Position numbers and translations under genes: made by a program
Notes under the pieces: generated by a model
Told to the model about the DNA's origin: nothing
Database searches by the model: none
The model's input: only the letters and a program-made list of their open reading frames with translations
Assembly: GCF_027571385.1 (NCBI RefSeq)
Contig: NZ_CP085636.1
Location: forward strand, 2,170,001-2,234,000
Reading direction: 5' to 3'
Source: Shewanella sp. MTB7
GTDB taxonomy: Bacteria; Pseudomonadota; Gammaproteobacteria; Enterobacterales; Shewanellaceae
Length of the DNA stretch: 64,000 nt
Shown: positions 9,776-19,181 of the stretch, piece after piece
Position numbering within the stretch: position 1 is the stretch's first letter
Layout: every line of letters begins with the position of its first letter

Positions 9776-10165
9776 ATGGATATCAATTTTACAAACTCAT
9801 CCAGCACTGCAACGGCTAAAATAGAAGTCGCTACTGCGCCAGTAAAATCGACGGCTGCAGAGAGTACTGAGTTGGAGCGCCGCGCAACGATTCAAGCGGT
9901 GGAGGAGACTGAAAAGGATACTGAAGTTCAGTCAAAAAGCAGTCAAGCTGAAATGCAGCAATTGGTCGAAGATCTCTCTGATATGATGTCAGTGATGCGT
10001 AAAGGTTTAGCGTTTAAAATCGACGAGAGTTCAGGTAAGAATATTGTCAGCGTTATGGACGTTGAGTCTGGTGATATCATTAGACAAATCCCTAATGAAG
10101 AAGCGTTGAAATTAGCACAGAAGTTGTCTGAAGTAACGGGTCTTCTGATGAAGACTGAAGCGTAA
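9776..10165 (+). CDS. flaG: FlaG family protein
   Basis: Small FlaG-family protein (129 residues) that in Vibrio and Pseudomonas affects filament length; the molecular role is unsettled. Residues 1-55 are low-complexity and rich in Ser, Thr, Ala and Glu. Residues 60-125 carry the conserved FlaG domain (LAFKIDESSGKNIVSVMDVE, then IRQIPNEEALKLAQKL). A GAGAGGAGAA ribosome site lies before the start. It opens the unit flaG-fliD-FliT-like-fliS. Confidence 0.9.
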   Translation: MDINFTNSSSTATAKIEVATAPVKSTAAESTELERRATIQAVEETEKDTEVQSKSSQAEMQQLVEDLSDMMSVMRKGLAFKIDESSGKNIVSVMDVESGDIIRQIPNEEALKLAQKLSEVTGLLMKTEA

Positions 10166-10202
10166 ATAGTCAGTTTTAACATTATAGATTTATGAGGTAT
10201 TT

Positions 10203-11573
10203 ATGGCATTAACAGCGACGGGAATAGGTTCAGGGCTCGATATCAACACTATTGTCGGTGTTTTAGTTGATGCTGAGAAATTGCCTAAAGAAGCTATTTT
10301 TGATAAAACGGAAAAAACTATTGATGCAAAAGTGTCAGCAATAGGCACCTTAAAAAGCGCTTTGTCGACTTTTCAGGATGCATTAGAAAAACTTAAAGAT
10401 GGCAATAATATTAACCAGAAAACGGTATCGACTGGTGACAGCAAGTTTTTGACTGCTACGGCAGATAAAACAGCCCAGACAGGTAGTTACAGTTTAATAG
10501 TCAAACAATTAGCAACTGCCCATAAAGTCGCGGGGGCCAATACCCTTGATCCTACAATACCTGTTGGAGAAGGAAGCCTAGATTTAACCGTTAATGGTAG
10601 TAGTTTTTCTGTCACTGTTGGAGCAACCGACTCACTTGCAGATATTGCCAAAAGTATCAATGACGCCACTGATAACGTTGGGGTAACAGCAACGATTATT
10701 ACCAGTGATCTTGGAAGTCGATTGGTGCTGAGTTCAGATGTGGAAGGAACAGATAGTCAGATATCCTTGGTTGCCAATGATACTGTTGGTTCTGGGCTGA
10801 ATGATATGTTTGGTGGTGCGAACTTAATCGAACTTCAAGTTGCTAAGCCATCAATTATCCATGTAGATGGTCAGGAGTTAACCTCTCAAACCAATGAGGT
10901 TAAGGGGGCCATTACTGGCGTTACGCTATCTCTTACTGCTGAAGATTTGAATACCACTAGTACAGTTAAAATTGAACTGGATAAAGAGGGAATTAAAGAG
11001 AACATCACTGGTTTTGTCGATGCTTATAATAGTCTTATGGGATCTATCGATAAGCTTAGTGCTTATGATATAGAAAAAGAGACCGCAGCAGCGCTTCAAG
11101 GGGACTCTATGATCCGCTCTATAGAGTCTCAAACCCGTAATCTGATCAGCTCTCGAGTGACCGTAGATGGTGAAACCGTTGCGCTTTACGATATTGGAAT
11201 CTCAGCAGATCGCTATGGAAAACTCACTATAGACAGTGAAAAACTTGATAAAGTGATCGATGAAGATATCGGTAGTATTGAAGGCTTGTTTTCAACGGAG
11301 ACAAGCGGAATTGCGGTTAAGTTAGATGATCTTGTAGAAGGTTATGTTAAAACCAGTGGTCTTATCGATTCCAGAAATAATGCCTATACTAGTGATAAAC
11401 AGAGATTAGACGATCAACGAGAAGCGTTTTCATTAAAGATGGAACAACTGCAAGCTAGACTTTTCAAACAGTTTAATGCCATGGATCTTGTTGTTGGTCA
11501 GCTAAACCAACAAGCTGGTGGTATTATCAATGGGCTCAACTCCCTTCCTGGAGTTGTTAGGGCTCAAAGTTAA
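10203..11573 (+). CDS. fliD: FliD, filament cap protein
   Basis: Hook-associated protein 2, the pentameric cap that folds flagellin at the filament tip. The 456-residue product starts with the conserved ATGIGSGLDINTIVGVLVDA and ends with the coiled-coil segment QLQARLFKQFNAMDLVVGQL that packs into the filament. The length is normal for FliD. GAGG five bases before the ATG is the ribosome site. Its position between flaG and fliS and the matching chaperone-like gene downstream support the call. Confidence 0.95.
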   Translation: MALTATGIGSGLDINTIVGVLVDAEKLPKEAIFDKTEKTIDAKVSAIGTLKSALSTFQDALEKLKDGNNINQKTVSTGDSKFLTATADKTAQTGSYSLIVKQLATAHKVAGANTLDPTIPVGEGSLDLTVNGSSFSVTVGATDSLADIAKSINDATDNVGVTATIITSDLGSRLVLSSDVEGTDSQISLVANDTVGSGLNDMFGGANLIELQVAKPSIIHVDGQELTSQTNEVKGAITGVTLSLTAEDLNTTSTVKIELDKEGIKENITGFVDAYNSLMGSIDKLSAYDIEKETAAALQGDSMIRSIESQTRNLISSRVTVDGETVALYDIGISADRYGKLTIDSEKLDKVIDEDIGSIEGLFSTETSGIAVKLDDLVEGYVKTSGLIDSRNNAYTSDKQRLDDQREAFSLKMEQLQARLFKQFNAMDLVVGQLNQQAGGIINGLNSLPGVVRAQS

Positions 11574-11598
11574 AACATCTATTATTTTGGAGTGAAAT

Positions 11599-11925
11599 TT
11601 GACGAGTTTTCTTGAGTTGGAAGCGTTGAACAAATCTCTCGCTGAGTTGTTAACTATTTTGGATAAAGAACCTGCGGAAAATGAGCTGGCGGATGAGTTG
11701 GTATCAAACTTGCTTGACTTAGTTGGTAGGCGTCAACTTTTGCTTAATGAGTTACTTATAAATATTCAGCCTGAAGATAAAACAATGTGGCTGAAACAAT
11801 TAGAGTTAACTCATGGTTTTGAGCAACGAGCTAAAGTTATAATGCGGCATAGACAAGAGTTGATGCATCTGAGTAGTAAAAGTAAACGTCAAATTAGTGT
11901 TTACAAATCAATCGATGCTAAATAG
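11599..11925 (+). CDS. FliT/FlaI-like flagellar chaperone
   Basis: A 108-residue, mostly helical, acidic and Leu-rich protein. It lies exactly where Vibrio and Shewanella carry flaI, a gene thought to encode a FliT-type chaperone of the FliD cap; the assignment rests mainly on position and size because the sequence is poorly conserved. It starts with TTG, six bases after a good GGAG site; no in-frame ATG near the N-terminus would give a sensible length. The stop is 10 bp before fliS, so both are surely co-translated from one message. Confidence 0.65.
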   Translation: MTSFLELEALNKSLAELLTILDKEPAENELADELVSNLLDLVGRRQLLLNELLINIQPEDKTMWLKQLELTHGFEQRAKVIMRHRQELMHLSSKSKRQISVYKSIDAK

Positions 11926-11935
11926 GTAGGAATTT

Positions 11936-12346
11936 ATGAGAAAGTCACTGCAATCATATCGTAAAGTATCTGTTGAGAGTGAAATCTCGGTCGCTTCACC
12001 ACACAGAATAATACAGATGATGTTTGAAGGTGCTTTACAGCGTCTAGCACAAAGTCGCTATGCAATAGAAAACAATGATATAGCCAATAAAGGCATCTAT
12101 ATAGGTAAGGCCGTAGGTTTAATAACAGGCTTAAATAACAGTCTGGATATGGATGCCGGTGGTGATATTGCTGGTAACCTTTCCGATCTCTACGATTTTA
12201 TGTTACGACGTGTTTCTGAAGCAAACATCAATAATGATGTACGTGCGATTGATGATGTCAGCGATATCTTAAAAACAATAAAAGAAGGCTGGGATGCAAT
12301 TCCGCCCGAAATGCATCATATGGCTTCGCATACTGAAGCTATTTAA
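11936..12346 (+). CDS. fliS: FliS, flagellin export chaperone
   Basis: Cytoplasmic chaperone that binds the C-terminal D0 region of flagellin and prevents early polymerisation. The 136-residue product has the family start (RKSLQSYRKVSVESEISVAS, then PHRIIQMMFEGALQRLAQSR), where the PH..IxMLY-type motif marks the flagellin groove. A TAGGTAGGAA site precedes the ATG. It is the last gene of the flaG-fliD-fliS unit and is followed 20 bases later by a strong terminator. Confidence 0.95.
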   Translation: MRKSLQSYRKVSVESEISVASPHRIIQMMFEGALQRLAQSRYAIENNDIANKGIYIGKAVGLITGLNNSLDMDAGGDIAGNLSDLYDFMLRRVSEANINNDVRAIDDVSDILKTIKEGWDAIPPEMHHMASHTEAI

Positions 12347-12365
12347 TCTTTATAGGTATATATCT

Positions 12366-12390
12366 ACAAGGGGCAATGCCCCTTGTTTCA
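12366..12390 (+). terminator. rho-independent terminator after fliS
   Basis: The arms ACAAGGGGC and GCCCCTTGT form a perfect 9-bp stem with a 3-base loop, followed by TTCATT. The rest of the gap up to flrA (12391-12644) is AT-rich, with no gene that I can support and no promoter I would defend. Confidence 0.8.
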
Positions 12391-12644
12391 TTGACTCCAG
12401 TCAAAAAGTTGACATTCAAACCATAATTCGTTGACTAAATTCAGAAAAACTAAAATAGTTCTGCTAAAATCAATTTAGTGGAGCATAAAATGCATCAGGC
12501 ACTTGCTAATAGCTTGCTGATAATACACTATTCCTCACGGTAGTTATTTTGTTAAATATGTACTGGAATATACTACTCCGCTTTTTGAAGCAACAAACAC
12601 TTATAATTAATGCGAATAATAACGAGCGCTTTACGGCTTTTTGA

Positions 12645-14078
12645 ATGATGCAAACAGATCAACGAATTCTACTTGTCGGTAACCAGTCTGAGCGAATTAA
12701 TCGCTTGTCGTGTGTATTTGAATTTTTGGGTGAGCAAGTTGAGTTAGTCGCAGTCGATAAATTTGAATTGCGAATTCAGAACACTCGATTTAGAGCCCTT
12801 ATCATCTCCTCTGACATTCAGTCTAAAGAGTTACTTCAATCTCTTGCGGTGACTTCACCATGGCAGCCCATATTATTACTTGGGGGTATGGAAGGCACCG
12901 TTGTGTCAAATATACTCGGCCATATTGAAGAACCACTTAATTATCCTCAACTGACGGAGCTATTACATTTTTGTCAGGTTTTTGTCCAAGCTAAACGGCC
13001 CAACATTCCGACGAGCGTTAATCAGACAAAGTTGTTTAGAAGTCTGGTTGGAAGAAGTGATGGTATCGCTCAGGTGCGTCACTTGATAAATCAAGTCGCA
13101 CCTTCAGATGCAACGGTACTTATTCTTGGACAGTCTGGAACAGGTAAAGAGGTGGTTGCTAGAAATATTCACTATATTTCAGATCGCCGAGATGGTCCTT
13201 TTATACCTGTAAATTGTGGTGCAATTCCTGCTGAACTGCTTGAAAGTGAGCTTTTTGGTCATGAAAAAGGTTCCTTTACTGGTGCGATAAGCGCACGTAA
13301 AGGACGGTTCGAACTAGCTGAAAAGGGAACGCTTTTTCTAGATGAGATAGGTGATATGCCCCTGCAGATGCAAGTTAAATTATTGCGAGTGCTGCAAGAA
13401 CGTGTTTTTGAACGTGTTGGCGGAAGTAAGTCTATTGCTACAGATGTACGTGTTGTAGCTGCAACTCATCGCAACCTTGAATCTATGATAGTAGATGGAG
13501 ATTTTAGAGAGGATCTCTATTATCGTTTAAATGTCTTCCCCATAGAGATGCCTGCATTATGTGAACGTAAAGATGACATTCCTTTACTGCTACAGGAACT
13601 CATTAGTCGGGTTTATAATGAAGGACGAGGAAAAGTACGCTTTACACAAAGGGCAATTGAATCATTAAAAGAACATGCTTGGTCCGGTAATGTACGTGAA
13701 TTATCAAATTTGGTAGAACGTTTGACGATTCTGTATCCTGGTGGCTTGGTCGACGTTAATGATTTACCAATCAAATATCGTCATATTGATGTACCTGAAT
13801 ACTGTGTTGAAGTGAGTGAAGAGGAGTTGGAGCGTGACGCGCTAGCTTCAATTTTCAGTAATGAAGAGCCTATTGAGATACCTGAATCACGTTTTCCAAG
13901 TGAACTTCCACCTGAAGGCGTGAATTTGAAAGACCTCTTAGCTGAGCTTGAAATTGACATGATCAGACAAGCTTTAGAGCAGCAAGATAATGTGGTGGCC
14001 AGAGCAGCTGAAATGCTAGGAATTAGGCGAACCACACTTGTTGAAAAAATGAGAAAATATGGTATGGGGAAGGAATAA
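12645..14078 (+). CDS. flrA: FlrA, flagellar master regulator
   Basis: Sigma-54-dependent activator at the top of the polar flagellar hierarchy (FleQ family). Residues 1-130 form the FleQ-type receiver-like domain, which lacks the usual acidic pocket and phospho-Asp. Residues about 135-370 are the AAA+ domain: Walker A GQSGTGKE (162-169), the sigma-54 contact loop GSFTGA (210-215) and Walker B LFLDEIGD with Asp234. The C-terminal Fis-type helix-turn-helix is near residues 445-475. Length 477 is normal. In Vibrio the homologue is held inactive by FlhG and c-di-GMP (known for the family). It is a lone unit closed by a strong terminator, and an ideal sigma-54 site precedes the next genes, its expected target. 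Confidence 0.95.
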   Translation: MMQTDQRILLVGNQSERINRLSCVFEFLGEQVELVAVDKFELRIQNTRFRALIISSDIQSKELLQSLAVTSPWQPILLLGGMEGTVVSNILGHIEEPLNYPQLTELLHFCQVFVQAKRPNIPTSVNQTKLFRSLVGRSDGIAQVRHLINQVAPSDATVLILGQSGTGKEVVARNIHYISDRRDGPFIPVNCGAIPAELLESELFGHEKGSFTGAISARKGRFELAEKGTLFLDEIGDMPLQMQVKLLRVLQERVFERVGGSKSIATDVRVVAATHRNLESMIVDGDFREDLYYRLNVFPIEMPALCERKDDIPLLLQELISRVYNEGRGKVRFTQRAIESLKEHAWSGNVRELSNLVERLTILYPGGLVDVNDLPIKYRHIDVPEYCVEVSEEELERDALASIFSNEEPIEIPESRFPSELPPEGVNLKDLLAELEIDMIRQALEQQDNVVARAAEMLGIRRTTLVEKMRKYGMGKE

Positions 14079-14108
14079 TCCTGAATTATATCAAGTTTAA
14101 CAATAATG

Positions 14109-14137
14109 ACCCTTATATTTTGTAAGGGTTTTTTTTA
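14109..14137 (+). terminator. rho-independent terminator of flrA
   Basis: The arms ACCCTTA and TAAGGGT are perfect complements with a 7-base loop and run into nine T residues. This is one of the clearest terminators in the window. Confidence 0.92.
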
Positions 14138-14195
14138 TCTGGTAGTTTCCTATACAGTCTTACCCATGTCAGCTTTATTCCTTCAGTTTTGTTTC

Positions 14196-14211
14196 TGGCG
14201 TAAAACTTGCT
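14196..14211 (+). promoter_or_regulatory. sigma-54 promoter for flrBC
   Basis: TGGCGTAAAACTTGCT with GG and GC 10 bases apart. Transcription would start near 14222, 27 bases before flrB. In Vibrio the flrBC promoter is a direct FlrA and sigma-54 target; the same logic is likely here. Confidence 0.85.
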
Positions 14212-14248
14212 TTATCCATGTTAGTAGCAATTTTTTGACGGAGTGAAT

Positions 14249-15367
14249 ATGTCCGTAAGTCCCCATATACACAATGATACGACGCCTGTGCATAAAGCGG
14301 CATGGTTGGAAGTGGCACCTGCTGCGAATATGTCCAATCGGATGGAGCATATTTTGCAAGCTATGCCCTCTGGTGTGGTGATCATTAATGGTGATGGGGT
14401 TGTGACAGATGCCAATCCAGTAGCGATTAAGCTTTTAGGTCTACCTTTAGAAGGCTTAAAGTGGATTCAAATTATCAACCGTGCTTTTTCTCCTCAAGAT
14501 GATGATGGACATGAAGTCTCGCTTCGAAATGGACGTAGGGTCAAAATTGCAATTACGCCACTTACGCCAGAAAGTGGACAATTGATAGTGTTAACTGACC
14601 TGACAGAAACCCGTTTATTGCAAAAAAACCTATCTCATCTTCAGCGTCTTTCGGCGTTAGGCAAGATGGTAGCAACTCTGGCACATCAAGTACGAACACC
14701 TTTAACTGCAGCTTTACTATATGCTTCAAATCTAGGCAGTCCTAAATTAGCTGAAAGCTCTAGACGTCGATTTCAAAAGAAATTAGTAGACAGGCTCAAT
14801 GAACTTGAACATCAAGTAAATGACATGCTGTTGATGGCTAAGGGTCGGCAACAAGATCAAGATAAGCCAGAGAACATTTCAACTGTAATGGATAGGGTGT
14901 TAGCTAATTGTGAACCGATTGCTGAACAGTATTGTTGTCGCCTTGAATTTATCGATTCAACCAAGAGTCAATTCTTGGCTAACTCAAGTGCACTGAGTTC
15001 CGCAATTAATAATCTTGTTATTAACAGTATCGAAGCGGGATCGACAGCAATTAAAATTAATGGATATGAAACAAGTAAATTTTTGCATATCGATATTATC
15101 GATAACGGTAAAGGCTTAGACAAAGCGTCACAGCAGAAAGTACTTGAGCCTTTTTTTACTACCAAGGCACAAGGCACTGGGCTCGGTTTAGCAGTTGTTC
15201 AGTCTGTTATGGCTAATCATAGTGGAAAACTGCAACTTAGATGTGAAGAAACAAAAGGTTGTACGGCATCATTGCATTTCCCCAAAATTTTGCAGGATGG
15301 ATCTGAGCGTCAAACTCAGTCGTATATTTTAGAAGATGATGAAGGAGCTGAGTATGTCGGAAGGTAA
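14249..15367 (+). CDS. flrB: FlrB, sensor histidine kinase
   Basis: Kinase of the FlrB-FlrC pair controlling class III flagellar genes. The 372-residue protein has no membrane segment and so is cytoplasmic. A PAS-like region (about residues 30-125) is followed by the dimerisation helix with phospho-acceptor His146 in LAHQVRTPLTAALL, an N-box (NNLVINSIEAG), and the G boxes DNGKGL and GTGLGLAV. The ATG is chosen over the GTG at 14243 because ACGGAG lies five bases upstream of it. Its 3' end overlaps flrC by 14 bp, so the two are translated together. The cue it senses is unknown. Confidence 0.94.
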   Translation: MSVSPHIHNDTTPVHKAAWLEVAPAANMSNRMEHILQAMPSGVVIINGDGVVTDANPVAIKLLGLPLEGLKWIQIINRAFSPQDDDGHEVSLRNGRRVKIAITPLTPESGQLIVLTDLTETRLLQKNLSHLQRLSALGKMVATLAHQVRTPLTAALLYASNLGSPKLAESSRRRFQKKLVDRLNELEHQVNDMLLMAKGRQQDQDKPENISTVMDRVLANCEPIAEQYCCRLEFIDSTKSQFLANSSALSSAINNLVINSIEAGSTAIKINGYETSKFLHIDIIDNGKGLDKASQQKVLEPFFTTKAQGTGLGLAVVQSVMANHSGKLQLRCEETKGCTASLHFPKILQDGSERQTQSYILEDDEGAEYVGR

Positions 15368-16712
15368 ACTATTATTAGTTGAAGATGACCATTCACTTCG
15401 AGAAGCCCTATTAGATACCTTATTGATGGCACACTATGAGTGCGTTGACGTTGCTTGTGCAGAAGATGCAATAGTGAAACTCAAGCATGAGTCATTTGAT
15501 ATGGTGATAAGCGATGTACAGATGCAAGGCGTTGGCGGTTTAGGTTTACTTAATTATCTTCAGCAGCACCATACACAAGTGCCTATGTTATTGATGACTG
15601 CTTATGCCACGATTGATAATGCAGTTAATGCTATTAAGCTAGGTGCAGTTGATTATTTAGCAAAACCATTCTCACCTGAAGTTCTATTAAATCAAGTGTC
15701 TCGATACTTAAAACCTAAATCATGTCAAGGGCAACCTATTGTTGCCGATGAAAAGAGTTTAGCTTTGTTGTCGTTAGCTCAAAAAGTAGCGGCATCTGAT
15801 GCCTCTGTAATGATAATGGGCCCTAGTGGTTCAGGTAAAGAGGTGCTAGCTCGCTTTATTCATCAAAATAGTAGTCGGGCTGAACAGCCGTTTGTGGCAA
15901 TTAACTGTGCTGCGATCCCAGAAAATATGCTTGAAGCGACTCTTTTTGGTTATGAAAAAGGGGCTTTTACGGGGGCTTATCAGGCTTGCCCTGGGAAATT
16001 TGAACAAGCTCAAGGAGGAACCTTACTGCTAGATGAAATTTCTGAGATGGAGTTAGGACTTCAGGCTAAACTGCTACGTGTTTTACAGGAGCGGGAAGTC
16101 GAACGTATTGGTGGGCGTAAGAACATAAAACTCGATGTAAGGGTCTTGGCAACCTCAAACCGGGATCTCAAGTCGTTGGCGGCTTCAGGTGAGTTTAGAG
16201 AAGATCTCTATTACAGGATCAATGTTTTCCCTTTGACCTGGCCCTCATTAAATCAAAGACCTGCCGATATTTTGCCATTGGCCAGACATCTGTTGTCAAA
16301 ACATGCCATCACATCTGGCTTAGCTGAAACTCCAGTGTTGGAAGAGAGTGCTGCACGTCGTTTGTTGACTCATCGATGGCCCGGAAATGTCAGAGAGTTA
16401 GATAATGTTATCCAAAGAGCATTGATCCTATTTAATGGAAGTTGCATTACTTACAAAGACATTATTCTAGATGTAGATGAAGTGATACTAACACCGGATA
16501 AAACGTTTAAAATCAATAGTCAAGAGAGCTCAGTTGAATTGGAAGCTTTAGGTGACGAGTTAAAAGCGCAGGAACATGTCATTATTCTCGAGACGTTGAC
16601 TCAATGTCAGGGAAGTCGAAAACTGGTTGCTGAGAAGCTTGGAATAAGCGCGAGAACACTCAGATATAAAATGGCTAAAATGAGAGATGCTGGAATACAA
16701 CTTCCTGCTTAA
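15354..16712 (+). CDS. flrC: FlrC, sigma-54 response regulator
   Basis: Response regulator that activates hook and basal-body genes with sigma-54. The 452-residue protein has a receiver domain (phospho-acceptor Asp54 in VISDVQMQG, acidic pair Asp11/Asp12, Lys in YLAKPF), an AAA+ domain with Walker A GPSGSGKE, the canonical GAFTGA loop and LLLDEIS, and a Fis-type DNA-binding end (RKLVAEKLGISARTLRYK). The start at 15354 is fixed by AAGGAG six bases before it; the in-frame ATG at 15336 lies deeper in flrB. It is probably the activator of the sigma-54 promoters before flgJ, fliE, fliK and flhA. Confidence 0.95.
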   Translation: MSEGKLLLVEDDHSLREALLDTLLMAHYECVDVACAEDAIVKLKHESFDMVISDVQMQGVGGLGLLNYLQQHHTQVPMLLMTAYATIDNAVNAIKLGAVDYLAKPFSPEVLLNQVSRYLKPKSCQGQPIVADEKSLALLSLAQKVAASDASVMIMGPSGSGKEVLARFIHQNSSRAEQPFVAINCAAIPENMLEATLFGYEKGAFTGAYQACPGKFEQAQGGTLLLDEISEMELGLQAKLLRVLQEREVERIGGRKNIKLDVRVLATSNRDLKSLAASGEFREDLYYRINVFPLTWPSLNQRPADILPLARHLLSKHAITSGLAETPVLEESAARRLLTHRWPGNVRELDNVIQRALILFNGSCITYKDIILDVDEVILTPDKTFKINSQESSVELEALGDELKAQEHVIILETLTQCQGSRKLVAEKLGISARTLRYKMAKMRDAGIQLPA

Positions 16713-16732
16713 TATACGCTAGCAGGATACGT

Positions 16733-16945
16733 TAAAGCCAGCCGCTAGCGACTACGGATAACGGAATAGCCTATGGCCGCACAGAACGCTGAGCTTACGG
16801 TATAATCAAAAAAAAGTAGTGTCATCTAGAGCAAAATCAAAGAATTGATCTTGCTCTTTTTATTTTTAGTAACATTTATCCAAGCTTTAAGTTCTTAACC
16901 GTAAACGCCAGCGTTCCGTTATCCGTCAACGCAGCGTCAATTTTT
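16733..16945. repeat. inverted repeat mosaic around the flrC terminator
   Basis: The 338-bp gap between flrC and fliE contains two halves of the dispersed repeat seen elsewhere in the window, in opposite orientation. ACGGATAACGGAA (16754-16766) is the exact reverse complement of TTCCGTTATCCGT (16914-16926). The next segments (ACGCTGAGCTTACGGT at 16786 and its counterpart at 16898-16914) also pair imperfectly. The two halves enclose the terminator at 16828-16867. They also hold short palindromes like those of the islands after 43.9 kb. Confidence 0.75.
16828..16867 (+). terminator. rho-independent terminator after flrC
   Basis: AGAGCAA and TTGCTCT pair perfectly, the inner AATCAA and TTGATC extend the stem with one mismatch, and TTTTATTTTT follows. 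It closes the flrBC unit before the fliE promoter. Confidence 0.85.
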
Positions 16946-16958
16946 GCTTTGAATATAT

Positions 16959-16974
16959 TGGCTAATTTATTGCA
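16959..16974 (+). promoter_or_regulatory. sigma-54 promoter for fliE
   Basis: TGGCTAATTTATTGCA with GG and GC 10 bases apart. The start of transcription would be near 16985, giving a 66-base leader to fliE. It is the main promoter candidate of the long fliE-fliJ unit. Confidence 0.82.
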
Positions 16975-17050
16975 TGGTCATTATCAAGATTCATTTTTGT
17001 CAACTATCTGTCAATACCCTAACCGTTAGTCGACTATTTGGGAGAAACCT

Positions 17051-17383
17051 ATGCAAATCGGAGCAAACTCTTTACTACAAGAGATGAAGTCACTTAGTGG
17101 TGAAATTCCTACAGGTAGTATCAGCACCCAAATTTCACAGCAGGTAAGGAGTACTTCAGGAAGTGATTTTGCTGCGTTGCTATCTCAAGCAGTAGGTCAT
17201 GTTGGCGAGTTGCAGGCAAATTCAGGTGAGCTTTCCACTAGACTAGATATGGGAGACACTCGGGTTTCACTGTCTGACACCGTTATCGCGCGCGAGAAAG
17301 CCAGTGTTGCTTTCGAAGCCACTGTTCAAGTTAGAAATAAACTAGTAGAAGCGTATAAAGAGATCATGAGTATGCCTGTGTAA
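17051..17383 (+). CDS. fliE: FliE, basal-body adapter
   Basis: Small protein joining the MS ring to the proximal rod, exported early. The 110-residue product has a Ser/Thr-rich N-terminus and the conserved C-terminal helix (VIAREKASVAFEATVQVRNK, then LVEAYKEIMSMPV). GGGAG lies seven bases before the ATG. It opens the basal-body unit downstream of a sigma-54 promoter; fliF follows after 79 bp. Confidence 0.95.
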   Translation: MQIGANSLLQEMKSLSGEIPTGSISTQISQQVRSTSGSDFAALLSQAVGHVGELQANSGELSTRLDMGDTRVSLSDTVIAREKASVAFEATVQVRNKLVEAYKEIMSMPV

Positions 17384-17462
17384 TACATTGCAACATTTAG
17401 TTTTATTACATTTCGTTGGTATTTAAATTACGTAGTAAATAATAGACAAGCAGGGATCTATT

Positions 17463-19181
17463 TTGAGCACAGATATGGTTGTAGGTACAAACTCTACGCT
17501 AACAAGCAATGACGTTGCCGGTGGGGTACAAGAAGAGAATAAGTCTGGTGGACTTGGGTCTTTTGGCGGAGCAGATATGTTGCGCCAGCTGACTATGATT
17601 CTTGCGCTTGCTATCTGTCTTGCCGTTGCTGTGTTTGTGATGTTATTGGCACAAGAATCTGAATTTAGGCCATTGGGGAAAATGGCAACTGAAGATATGA
17701 TTCAGGTGCTCGATGTGCTGGATAAGAATAAAGTTGCTTATAAGATTGAAGGAGATGTAGTCAAAGTTCCGGAAGAGATGTTTCAAGATGTCAAATTGAT
17801 GCTTAGCAGAGAGGGTGTTGATAACTCTCCCAGTGCGAATGATTACCTGAGCCAGGACAGTGGATTTGGTGTTAGTCAACGCATGGAGCAAGCAAGGCTA
17901 AAACACAGTCAAGAACAGAATTTAGCGAGAGTCATTGAGGAGCTTAGAAGTGTCACTCGTGCAAAAGTGATATTGGCCATACCTAAAGAAAATGTGTTTG
18001 CAAGAAACCGTGCAAAACCAAGTGCAACCGTGGTGGTCACTTCTCGTCGTAGTGGTTTAGGTCAAGAGGAAGTCGATTCAATCGTCGATATCGTTGCTTC
18101 TGCGGTTCAAGGGTTAGAGCCAACACGAGTAACCGTTACCGATTCCAATGGCCGTCTGCTCAACTCTGGTAGTCAGGATGGTGTGTCTGCACGAGCCAGG
18201 CGTGAACTAGAGCTTGTTCAACAAAAAGAATCTGAGTACAGGTACAAGATTGAATCCATTTTAATGCCAATACTTGGTCCAGAAAACTTTACTTCACAAG
18301 TCGATGTAAATATGGACTTTACTGCCGTTGAACAAACGGCAAAACGGTACAATCCAGATTTACCTGCACTGCGTAGTGAGATGACTGTTGAGAATAGTTC
18401 TAATGCCGGAACTAGCGGCGGTATTCCCGGGGCGTTGAGTAATCAACCACCAATGGAAGCGAATATTCCTCAAGATGCATTGGCAGATCAGGCCAATCAA
18501 GCTGACAAAAATTCAGGTTCTATTCATAAAGAAGCGACTAGAAATTTTGAGTTAGACACTATTATAAGTCATACCAGACAACAAATTGGAGTGGTAAGGC
18601 GAGTAAGTGTATCAGTTGCTATAGATTTTAAATCAGGTCCAGCTGCTGAAGATGGTCAAGTGAGCCGCGTACCCCGTACCGATCAGGAGATGAGTAATAT
18701 TCGACGTTTACTTGAAGGCGCCGTCGGATTTAATACCCAGCGTGGAGATGTGATCGAAGTGGTCACCATTCCGTTTATGGATCAATTAATTGAGGCAGCG
18801 CCTACCCTTGAAATGTGGGAGCAACCTTGGTTTTGGCGAGCCGCAAAACTGGCGATGGGTGGACTCGTTATCCTCGCCCTCATTTTATTTATTGTCAGAC
18901 CTTTGTTGAAAAAACTCATCTACCCAGATAGCTCAGCATTACCTGATGACCCGAAATTTGGTGATGAGTTAGCCGAGATAGAAGATCAATATGCATCGGA
19001 CACGTTAGGAATGTTAAAACGCCCTGATGCTGAATATAGCTACAACGATGACGGTTCAATCTTGATACCGGATCTGCATAAAGATGATGACATGATTAAG
19101 GCGATAAGGGCTCTTGTGGCCAATGAGCCTGAATTGTCGACACAGGTCGTTAAGGGATGGTTACAAGAAAATGAACAATAA
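17463..19181 (+). CDS. fliF: FliF, MS-ring protein
   Basis: Inner-membrane MS ring that carries the rod and the C ring. The 572-residue product has membrane segments near residues 40-62 and 460-483, ring-building motifs between them (VDNSPSANDYLSQDSGFGVS, SQVDVNMDFT), and a cytoplasmic C-terminal tail that binds FliG. It starts with TTG, six bases after AGGGA; the first ATG is only four codons further. The 3' end overlaps fliG by 11 bp. Confidence 0.95.
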   Translation: MSTDMVVGTNSTLTSNDVAGGVQEENKSGGLGSFGGADMLRQLTMILALAICLAVAVFVMLLAQESEFRPLGKMATEDMIQVLDVLDKNKVAYKIEGDVVKVPEEMFQDVKLMLSREGVDNSPSANDYLSQDSGFGVSQRMEQARLKHSQEQNLARVIEELRSVTRAKVILAIPKENVFARNRAKPSATVVVTSRRSGLGQEEVDSIVDIVASAVQGLEPTRVTVTDSNGRLLNSGSQDGVSARARRELELVQQKESEYRYKIESILMPILGPENFTSQVDVNMDFTAVEQTAKRYNPDLPALRSEMTVENSSNAGTSGGIPGALSNQPPMEANIPQDALADQANQADKNSGSIHKEATRNFELDTIISHTRQQIGVVRRVSVSVAIDFKSGPAAEDGQVSRVPRTDQEMSNIRRLLEGAVGFNTQRGDVIEVVTIPFMDQLIEAAPTLEMWEQPWFWRAAKLAMGGLVILALILFIVRPLLKKLIYPDSSALPDDPKFGDELAEIEDQYASDTLGMLKRPDAEYSYNDDGSILIPDLHKDDDMIKAIRALVANEPELSTQVVKGWLQENEQ

